Origin: CAYFWF01 sp964346815
GTDB lineage: Bacteria > Acidobacteriota > Aminicenantia > Aminicenantales > Aminicenantaceae
Length of the DNA: 64,000 nt
Assembly (NCBI GenBank): GCA_964346815.1
Contig: CAYFWF010000023.1
Location: 186,001 to 250,000, forward strand
Direction: 5' to 3'
The position numbers and the translations under genes are program-made. Under the pieces are notes generated by a model. It was not told where the DNA came from. It saw only the letters and a list, made by a program, of their open reading frames with translations, and did no database searches. Below, in pieces: positions 58,014 to 64,000 of this stretch. Numbering within the stretch: the stretch's first letter is position 1; the number at the start of each line of letters is the position of its first letter.

Positions 58014-59387
58014 TCACTCAAATTTGAACTTTTTTTCTTTGAATACCTTTAGACAAGCCTCTACCACTCTGGCATCATAGAGTTTCCTCTTGTTTTTTGA
58101 TATTTCTTTCAGGGCTTCTTCTGTGGTAAGAGCGGGACGGTAAGGCCTGTGGGTAGCCATAGCTTCGATGACATCCGCTACGGCCAAAATCCTGGCTTCC
58201 AGAAGAATCTTTTCTCCTTTGAGACCTTGGGGGTATCCACTTCCGTCCATTCTTTCATGATGTTGGAGCACGATTTTTGCCACCGGCCACGGAAAATCGA
58301 TCGTTTTTAAGATGTCGTGTCCCACCTGTGCATGGGTTTTTATGATGGTGTGTTCTGCTTCGGATATCTTCCCGGGCTTGCTGAGGATTTCTGCAGGGAC
58401 GTGTATTTTACCGATATCATGAAGTTCTCCTGACATCCGAATTCCTTGCAGCCTGTCTGTTGACAGCCCCATCTCTTCGCCAATAAGGCAAGCGAGCTTT
58501 GTCACGCGTCTTTGATGCCCGGCAGTATAGGGATCTCGGGTTTCAATGGTAAACGCGATAGCCCGAACCGTTCCTTCCATAGCTATCTTTTGTTGCTCCC
58601 AGCTTTTTTTGAGCTGCTCCTCTGCCCTTTTTCTTGGAGTAATGTCGGTAAAAGCCAGCACCATACCGGATATTTCACCCCCATCGTTTTTAATGGGTTC
58701 CAGTCTCGGATCGATAGGTGTTGTCTTTCCCTTTTTGGAGAGAAGATAACTTCCATTTAAGAGCTCCGGACCTTCGCCTTCGAGAATTTTCCTGACAGGG
58801 ATATCTTGCCTCTTTCCAGGCTTTTCGTTCATCACATGAAACACTTCTCCAAGAGGTTTGTTCAGAGCATCATCCTGTTTCCACCCGGTGAGATGCTCGG
58901 CCAAAGGATTCATGAAAGTGATCAGTCCGTCCTGGTTTGTAGCGATCACTCCGTCGCCGATGCTTTTGAGGATGATTGACAGCCATCGTTCTCTATCCTT
59001 CAATTCCATTTGCATTTTATATTTGTAGAGGGCGATCTCGATCGTTGTTTGGAGCTCTCTTTCCTCGAAAGGTTTGATGATGTATCCGAAAGGCTCCGTT
59101 TTTTTTGCGCGCTGGACCGTTGAAGAGTCTGCATAGGCTGTAAGGTAGACAACAGGAATACTGAATTGAGTATAAATGTGCTCTGCTGCTTCGACTCCTG
59201 TCACTTTTCCATGGAGCATGACATCCATAAGCACGAGATCGGGACGTGTTTCTTCCGCCTTTTGTATGGCGGTTTTCGCTCCAGCAACTACTGCTGTTAC
59301 CTCGTAGCCAAGACCTAGAAGCATATTTCGGATATCGCGGGCCACAATGCTTTCATCTTCGACGACTAAGATTTTTGTCTTGTTCAT
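58014..59387 (-). CDS. Response regulator with PAS and HD-GYP domains
   Basis: 457 residues: receiver domain (1-120, phospho-Asp in LVLMDVML, conserved Lys in IIKPFEERE), PAS domain (about 135-255, DGVIATNQDGLITFMNPLAEHLTGW) and HD-GYP domain (about 275-450) with the HD pair in ELHDIGKIHVP, downstream HHERMDGSGYPQGL and metal-binding His. HD-GYP proteins hydrolyse cyclic di-GMP; all signature residues are present, so it is probably active. It is on its own transcript, separated from the next regulator by a terminator. Confidence 0.9.
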   Translation of the reverse strand: MNKTKILVVEDESIVARDIRNMLLGLGYEVTAVVAGAKTAIQKAEETRPDLVLMDVMLHGKVTGVEAAEHIYTQFSIPVVYLTAYADSSTVQRAKKTEPFGYIIKPFEERELQTTIEIALYKYKMQMELKDRERWLSIILKSIGDGVIATNQDGLITFMNPLAEHLTGWKQDDALNKPLGEVFHVMNEKPGKRQDIPVRKILEGEGPELLNGSYLLSKKGKTTPIDPRLEPIKNDGGEISGMVLAFTDITPRKRAEEQLKKSWEQQKIAMEGTVRAIAFTIETRDPYTAGHQRRVTKLACLIGEEMGLSTDRLQGIRMSGELHDIGKIHVPAEILSKPGKISEAEHTIIKTHAQVGHDILKTIDFPWPVAKIVLQHHERMDGSGYPQGLKGEKILLEARILAVADVIEAMATHRPYRPALTTEEALKEISKNKRKLYDARVVEACLKVFKEKKFKFE

Positions 59388-59725
59388 GACTTTAGGCCAA
59401 AATCTTGGGAGTATAGAGTCCTTCCTCCATTTTTCCCAGGTAATTATTCTGATTTATCCGGGGGGATTAAACAATCCCTTTTTCAGGTGAATAGGGAGGT
59501 GATATTTTTCTTGATTTTCTACTCCCTCGCGGTGATGGCGCAGAACCACCGACTAATACTTGACGATTTGCTCCTCTCCATCAGAGTCTGCCCGGACAAG
59601 ATGGGAGCGAGTGCCAATTTAAATCAGTACAAAAAAACACCCGGAGCTTAAGCCCCGGGTGTCTGTAAGATCAGCCGGGATTGACAGCCAGCAGAGGCCA
59701 CTCACTCAATAGGATCTCATGTGGC
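59388..59725. other. Intergenic region between two regulator genes
   Basis: 338 bases. It contains the terminator at 59631-59662 and presumably the promoter of the HD-GYP gene on the minus strand, which I could not assign. No gene or repeat family was recognised. Confidence 0.6.
59631..59662 (-). terminator. Rho-independent terminator after the Cys-module regulator
   Basis: On the minus strand, an 8-bp stem ACACCCGG/CCGGGTGT (59655-59662 and 59637-59644) with an internal GC-rich loop is followed by seven Ts (59631-59637). It ends the transcript of the gene at 59726. Confidence 0.85.
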
Positions 59726-60529
59726 CTAATGATCGGTTCGACTGGATCTCTTTTTCATGGTCACTTCGGCGACCCTGCCGGCTCTCTTTCTTTTTTTGTT
59801 TTCTTCCCTGATGGCCACTTGGCGACTCATCTCGTGCTGGATCATATGATCGAGTTCGCATTCTGCACAATTAAAGAGTCTCGAACATGTACGAAAGGAG
59901 ATCTCACCGCTTATGGTATAGCGGCACTGATTCCTTCCCAGAAGCGAGTGAACTTTTTCCAGATAAGGTTTGATGCGGGGATCATTTTTGTATTTTTCGT
60001 TTTTCATCAGAGCATCATGAAAATCACATCCTCTTAGACATTCATAACGGCGTGTGCACATCCGATTCTTGATTATACCGGCCTGGGTCCAAATGCAGGG
60101 AGTGATAATTTCCTCTTCAACAATTTCCTTTACGGGCTCTTCGACAGGAAGAGTGGGGATTACATCGACTTCAAGAGACTGCCTGATCAAGGTTTCAAGA
60201 TAGTCCAGCTCGAATGGCTTAGTCAGGTAATCAATGGCACCGTTGCGCCTTGCCTCCATCTCGCTTTCGAGTGAGGGGTAAGCCGTAATCATGATAACTT
60301 TTGCCTTGGGATTCTGTTCTCTGACTTCTTTCAGGACCGAGAGACCATCACGGCCGGGTAATCTAAGGTCGATGATCATGACATCATAATCTTTTGGATC
60401 AAATTTTTTCAGGGCATTCTCTCCGTTGTCGGCCGTGTCAACTTTATGTCCTTCCCCTGAAAAGTACTCGACTAAAGCTTCCCTCATAATGTCTTCGTCT
60501 TCGACGACCAGCATAGATTCTTTACTCAT
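59726..60529 (-). CDS. Response regulator with two C-terminal cysteine modules
   Basis: 267 residues. Receiver domain 1-120 with acidic pocket EDED, phospho-Asp54 (MIIDLRLPG) and Lys in YLTKPFE. After an acidic linker come two similar modules: Cys145, 158, 164, 168 (starting CIWTQAG) and Cys202, 215, 221, 224 (starting CRYTISG), spaced C-x12-C-x5-C-x2/3-C. They could bind metal or Fe-S. Similar single modules occur in regulators of sulfate reducers. A basic tail (KKRKRAGR) ends the protein. It has its own sigma-54 promoter; CGGAGG precedes the start. Confidence 0.8.
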   Translation of the reverse strand: MSKESMLVVEDEDIMREALVEYFSGEGHKVDTADNGENALKKFDPKDYDVMIIDLRLPGRDGLSVLKEVREQNPKAKVIMITAYPSLESEMEARRNGAIDYLTKPFELDYLETLIRQSLEVDVIPTLPVEEPVKEIVEEEIITPCIWTQAGIIKNRMCTRRYECLRGCDFHDALMKNEKYKNDPRIKPYLEKVHSLLGRNQCRYTISGEISFRTCSRLFNCAECELDHMIQHEMSRQVAIREENKKRKRAGRVAEVTMKKRSSRTDH

Positions 60530-60634
60530 TATTGCCTCCGTTATTAATGGATTTATTATTTCCTTCCTTGCAGGAATGATAGGATAATAATCTCTTCCTG
60601 CTGGAATTTACCATTTCCTTGGATTGTTGAATGG

Positions 60635-60651
60635 AGCAAATAGCGTGCCAA
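60635..60651 (-). promoter_or_regulatory. Sigma-54 (-24/-12) promoter
   Basis: On the minus strand TTGGCACG-CTAT-TTGCT matches the RpoN consensus TGGCACG-N4-TTGCW at every position. The start would be near 60623, giving a leader of about 95 nt to the gene at 60529. Confidence 0.85.
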
Positions 60652-60758
60652 AATAGACAAGGCATTGAGAAATTTCGAAGAATCTTTGTAAGCATATGAA
60701 TAGGAATAGCTTACGCAGTTGAAGCAGAACACTTCAGTTGAAAAAGAATCACCAATGC

Positions 60759-60797
60759 TGTCAATGTTTTAGACATTAGGTGTCCAAATTGTTGACA
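60759..60797. promoter_or_regulatory. Tandem TGTC-N9-GACA sites, putative NtrC-type enhancer
   Basis: Two dyads, 60759-60775 and 60781-60797, have the same TGTC-N9-GACA form with centres 22 bases apart (two helical turns). They lie about 145-165 bases upstream of the sigma-54 start site, the usual enhancer distance. The second site is inside the last codons of the NtrC-type regulator gene, the likely binder. Confidence 0.65.
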
Positions 60798-62128
60798 GTT
60801 AGGTCATACTTTTTAAGCTTGTTGTATAAGGTCATTCTTCGAACTCCCAGGATCTTGGCTGCCTTTGATATATTGCCTTCCGTCTCCTCGAGAACTTTGA
60901 GAATATGATTTTTTGTCACTGCCTCGATCGTTTTTTCTTCCAGAGAAATTGGCTGAATAATATCTGTGGGGAGCTCTGCCAAAGTGATGGTATTGTTCTT
61001 GGAAAGGATGACACCATGCTCGACTATGTTTTCCAGTTCCCTTACATTTCCAGGCCAAGAATAATGGAGCATGAATTCAATGACCTCTGGTGAAAAATTG
61101 ATGATGCCTTTCTCATTTTCTTCGGAATATTTTTTCAAGAAATGTTCGGCCAAAGGAAGGATATCCTCCCTTCGCTCCTTGAGCGGAGGGAGGTTGATCG
61201 TGACGACTTTCAAGCGATAATACAGGTCCTCTCTGAATTGATTCTGCATGACCTTGGTCCTCAGATCCTTGTTCGTTGCCGTTATGATCCGGACATCTAT
61301 CGGGATTTCTTCGTTGCTGCCAATTCTGGTAATCTTTTTTTCTTCAAGCGCTCTCAAGAGATGGATTTGGGTATTGGGATTGATTTCACCAATTTCGTCG
61401 AGGAATAAAGTGCCTTTGTGTCCTGCTTCGAATTTCCCTTTTTTCCTTTCCACTGCACCCGTAAACGAACCTTTCTCATGGCCGAAAAGTTCACTTTCCA
61501 GCAGACTTTCGGGCAGAGCAGCACAACTTGTGGCGATAAAGGCCTTGTTCCGGCGAGGACTTTGATGATGGATAGCGCGAGCAACAATTTCCTTTCCCGT
61601 ACCCGTTTCTCCTGTAATCAATACCGTAGCGTTGGTAGAAGCGACCGTTTTGATGAGTTCGAATATTTTCAACATCTTTGGGCTTTTGGCGATGATTCCC
61701 TCGAACTGAAATCGATCTTTAATCTTCTGCCGCAAGGAGATATTTTCCTCGATCAGTTTCTGATGTTCCACCAATTTTACTATGAGAAGTTCGACTTTTT
61801 CAGGGCAGAACGGTTTTTCGATATAATCATGGGCTCCCTCTCTTATCGCGGTTATGGCCGTTTCAATCGTTGCGTGAGCGGTTATGATTATCGTTGAAAT
61901 GGTAGGGACTATTTTCCTTGCTTCTTTCATCAGCTCGATTCCGCCCATACCCGGCATGACCAAATCAGCAAGCATGATTTTGATTTTTTTCTGCTTTATG
62001 ATCCGGAGCGCTTCTTCTCCCGACTCCGCAACGACAACATCATAACCGGCGCCGCACAGCCAGTCGCGGAGAGATTCTCTCACTATACTTTCGTCATCGA
62101 CGATGAGAAGCTGAATCCTTTTTCTCAT
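60776..62128 (-). CDS. NtrC-family sigma-54-dependent response regulator
   Basis: 450 residues: receiver domain (phospho-Asp55 in MLADLVMPG), AAA+ domain with Walker A GETGTGKE, the sigma-54 contact loop GSFTGA (a common variant of GAFTGA), Walker B GTLFLDEIGEI, and a Fis-type helix-turn-helix at the C-terminus (GNISKAAKILGVRRMTLYNKLKKY). It activates RpoN promoters. Its start overlaps the histidine kinase gene by 35 bases, so they form a two-component pair. Confidence 0.94.
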   Translation of the reverse strand: MRKRIQLLIVDDESIVRESLRDWLCGAGYDVVVAESGEEALRIIKQKKIKIMLADLVMPGMGGIELMKEARKIVPTISTIIITAHATIETAITAIREGAHDYIEKPFCPEKVELLIVKLVEHQKLIEENISLRQKIKDRFQFEGIIAKSPKMLKIFELIKTVASTNATVLITGETGTGKEIVARAIHHQSPRRNKAFIATSCAALPESLLESELFGHEKGSFTGAVERKKGKFEAGHKGTLFLDEIGEINPNTQIHLLRALEEKKITRIGSNEEIPIDVRIITATNKDLRTKVMQNQFREDLYYRLKVVTINLPPLKERREDILPLAEHFLKKYSEENEKGIINFSPEVIEFMLHYSWPGNVRELENIVEHGVILSKNNTITLAELPTDIIQPISLEEKTIEAVTKNHILKVLEETEGNISKAAKILGVRRMTLYNKLKKYDLTVNNLDT

Positions 62129-63641
62129 CCAAAACCTCCAGATATATGGAAAAAGTCGTTCCTACGTTCGGCTCACTCTCCACTTCTATTTTTCCTTTAT
62201 GCTTTCCGATGATCCCGTGAACCACAGAGAGTCCCAATCCTACTCCTGTTCCTTTTCCTTTGGTCGTGAAGAAAGGAGTGAAGAGCTTGTGAAGATTTTC
62301 TTTGGGAATGCCAATGCCTGTATCTTCGATATCGATTCTGACGCAGTTTTTCAACGAGTCCATGATTTTGATACTATCGGCAGTCGATGTACTGATGGTC
62401 ATTTTACCTCCTTGGGGCATGGCCTGGATCGCATTCAGGATGATGTTTATCAATACTTGCTGGATCTTATCCGAATCTGCAAGAACAAGGGGAAGATTTG
62501 GGTCCAATTCTTTGACCAGGCGTACATTTTCGAGGTTGATTTGATTCCCGACCAACAGCAGAGCAGCTTCGATGACCTTGTTTATTTCGACCGGACGCAT
62601 GCTCGGCTCGGATTGGCGTGCGAAATCCAGAAGATTTCTTATGATTCGTGTCGTTCTATCCAGTTCCTTTTCCATCTTTGTGAGCTGCTCTCCAGTCGTT
62701 TCTGATTGGATTTCTCCATTCCTGTATTTCTTGAGAAGCAACTTCACATAGACCATTATTCCGGCTAGAGGATTGTTTACCTCGTGGGCGACGCTGGCGG
62801 CCAGTTGACCCAGAGAGGCCAATTTTTCTGACCTGATCAACTCTTCCTCGGTCTGCTTTTTTTCAGTTATGTCTGCTCCAGAACTGAGAGTGCCGATGGT
62901 ATGTCCTTTTTCATCCTTTATTAAAGTGTTGTGCCAGGCTATTATCCTTTCCTCTCCGGATTTGGTCAAAATGGAGTTCTCATAATCTTCAACCACATCA
63001 TGGTTGCCAGACATCAATCTTTTATGAGATTCTTTTCTTTCTTTTCTCTCTCTTTCTGGAACGCAGAGATCGTACCAATTTTTGCCCATAAGCTCTTTTT
63101 CTTCATAATCCAGGACATCACATCCCTTTTTGTTGATAAGGGTGATGATCCCCTTATCGTTTATGGCGACAATAATGACCCCTGCGATATTCAGATACTG
63201 CTGAGCTTTGTTTCTTTCCTGGCGCAGTTTTCCCCACAATCCTTTATGTTTGGTTAAATCTCTGAAATTCTCTACAGCACCTATGATCTCGTTGTCGTTC
63301 GCGAGCAAGGGTGCAGTCGTTATGTTGACAGGAACTTTATCCTCTGTTTTTCGAGTAATCATAATCTCATAGTTGAAAATTGGCTTTCCTGTTTCCATGG
63401 CTTTTTCCATAGGACAGGATTCTTCACAGAGATCGCTCTTCAGAATCTGGCAGCAGTCTTTTCCCAGCACTTCTTCTCGCATGTACCCGGTGGTCTCCTC
63501 TGCAGAACGATTGAAAAAAGTGATCTCTCTTTGTTTATTTACAGCAAGAATTCCCCCTTCCATGCTTTCCAGAATATCTTCCAAGAACTCTTTAACGAAC
63601 TCGTTTTCCTCGCTCAATTCAGTGACTCCTTTCAATATCAT
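62094..63641 (-). CDS. PAS-domain sensor histidine kinase
   Basis: 515 residues, soluble. PAS one (about 20-130) has a cysteine set Cys63, 64, 72, 76 (KDCCQILKSDLCEESCPM), possibly a metal, Fe-S or redox site. PAS two (about 145-265) follows, then HisKA with the phospho-His in SVAHEVNNPLAGI, and the ATPase with N box LINIILNAIQAMPQGG, G1 DTGIGIP and G2 GKGTGVGLGLSVVHGI. No membrane segments, so it senses a cytoplasmic signal. It is the partner of the NtrC-type regulator. Confidence 0.92.
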   Translation of the reverse strand: MILKGVTELSEENEFVKEFLEDILESMEGGILAVNKQREITFFNRSAEETTGYMREEVLGKDCCQILKSDLCEESCPMEKAMETGKPIFNYEIMITRKTEDKVPVNITTAPLLANDNEIIGAVENFRDLTKHKGLWGKLRQERNKAQQYLNIAGVIIVAINDKGIITLINKKGCDVLDYEEKELMGKNWYDLCVPERERKERKESHKRLMSGNHDVVEDYENSILTKSGEERIIAWHNTLIKDEKGHTIGTLSSGADITEKKQTEEELIRSEKLASLGQLAASVAHEVNNPLAGIMVYVKLLLKKYRNGEIQSETTGEQLTKMEKELDRTTRIIRNLLDFARQSEPSMRPVEINKVIEAALLLVGNQINLENVRLVKELDPNLPLVLADSDKIQQVLINIILNAIQAMPQGGKMTISTSTADSIKIMDSLKNCVRIDIEDTGIGIPKENLHKLFTPFFTTKGKGTGVGLGLSVVHGIIGKHKGKIEVESEPNVGTTFSIYLEVLDEKKDSASHRR

Positions 63642-63777
63642 TATATATATACGCCTCTCTTAGTAAAGATTTGTGTCTCCCTCTTTATTAAGCAACTCTT
63701 CAGGATCTCCTGGCGCTCTGGGTGGAATCAGAGCGGGAGGTATCGGATTGTCTTTTAAGGCGAGAAGTGAATATCCC

Positions 63778-63852
63778 TGGTGGGCGGTACTGGATTCGAA
63801 CCAGTGACACCCGGCTTGTAAGACCGGTACTCTACCGCTGAGCTAACCGCCC
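63778..63852 (-). tRNA. tRNA-Val (UAC)
   Basis: 75 nt on the minus strand: acceptor GGGCGGT/ACCGCCC, D arm GCTC...GAGT, anticodon loop CTTACAA (anticodon TAC), T arm ACTGG-TTCGAAT-CCAGT, discriminator A and encoded CCA. The remaining 148 bases to the window end show no gene. Confidence 0.95.
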
Positions 63853-64000
63853 TGGATATTTTCTCTATAACTGCTTTATTTTCAAGCTTTTAGTTTTAAA
63901 TAAATTTTTATCTTGACCAAAAATGCAACTTTTATCCATTCTTGTCTCTGGGTTTCTCTTCACTCCAGTATCCAAATTCTACCCATCTTCCTTGATGGAA

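Noticed and set aside
1..64000. CRISPR array, insertion sequence or prophage
   Set aside because: No regularly spaced direct repeats, transposase or phage structural genes were seen in any part of the window.

Overview
The window (about 47% GC by eye) looks like the chromosome of a strictly anaerobic Gram-negative (diderm) bacterium. Evidence for an outer membrane and LPS is LpxD, LptD, an O-antigen-ligase-like protein, a Kdo-kinase-like protein, dTDP- and GDP-deoxysugar genes and a beta-barrel protein. Evidence for anaerobic H2/NAD(H)/ferredoxin metabolism is the hydrogenase and heterodisulfide-reductase cluster. The mix of an Mvh/Hdr module, a large NAD-glutamate dehydrogenase and sigma-54 regulation would fit a lineage such as Aminicenantota or a relative of the Acidobacteriota. 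That placement is a guess; no 16S or ribosomal marker is present.

Layout. 1-6355 (+): dxs (5' truncated by the window edge), tlyA-type methyltransferase, nadK, a GlgA-like starch synthase, trxA and trxB. 6342-10115 (-): membrane part of an F-type ATP synthase (atpZ, atpI, atpB, atpE) followed by a YihY protein and lpxD; subunit c carries a Na+-binding signature. 10258-16919 (+): lptD and a nucleotide-sugar block (RmlA, RmlC, RmlB, GMD-like and RMD-like SDRs). 16929-21001 (-): purF, a membrane PHP protein, an O-antigen-ligase-like protein and a Trm112-like protein. 21002-21494 has no convincing gene but contains a candidate structured RNA. 21495-33663: envelope genes, DUF1573, YggT, DUF167, a nucleoside transporter, a Usp protein, dprA, topA, xer and a ComEA-like protein. 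33701-36872 (-): rdgB, mgtC-like, ubiA-like and a methyltransferase.

The centrepiece is 39954-56315 (-). One long tightly packed operon starts at a near-consensus promoter (TTGACA-N17-TAGAAT) overlapped by a long AT-rich inverted repeat. It encodes HdrC, HdrB, the N-terminal half of HdrA, a set of regulatory proteins (two DRTGG proteins, two GHKL ATPases, a PHP protein and a putative sensory [FeFe]-hydrogenase-like protein), NuoE, a 2Fe-2S ferredoxin, a NuoF-GltD/NfnB fusion, a NuoG-N/HdrA-C fusion, MvhD, and the [NiFe] hydrogenase small and large subunits. A strong terminator then separates it from the maturation genes (protease, hypB, hypA) and an NAD-glutamate dehydrogenase. The regulatory and NuoE/NuoF part resembles the neighbourhood of trimeric bifurcating [FeFe] hydrogenases (HydABC), but no catalytic HydA is present. 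In its place stands a NuoG-N/HdrA-C fusion linked to MvhDGA and HdrBC. HdrA is split into two genes about 8 kb apart whose junction falls at the same point of the HdrA fold. I infer a hybrid flavin-based electron-bifurcating complex joining H2, NAD(P)H, ferredoxin and a disulfide-type or other HdrB acceptor.

56823-63852: a lipoprotein, tRNA-Lys and tRNA-Glu behind a good promoter, an HD-GYP response regulator, a response regulator with two cysteine modules, an NtrC-type regulator and its histidine kinase, and tRNA-Val. A consensus sigma-54 promoter and two upstream TGTC-N9-GACA sites lie between the NtrC gene and the cysteine-module gene, suggesting direct control of one by the other.
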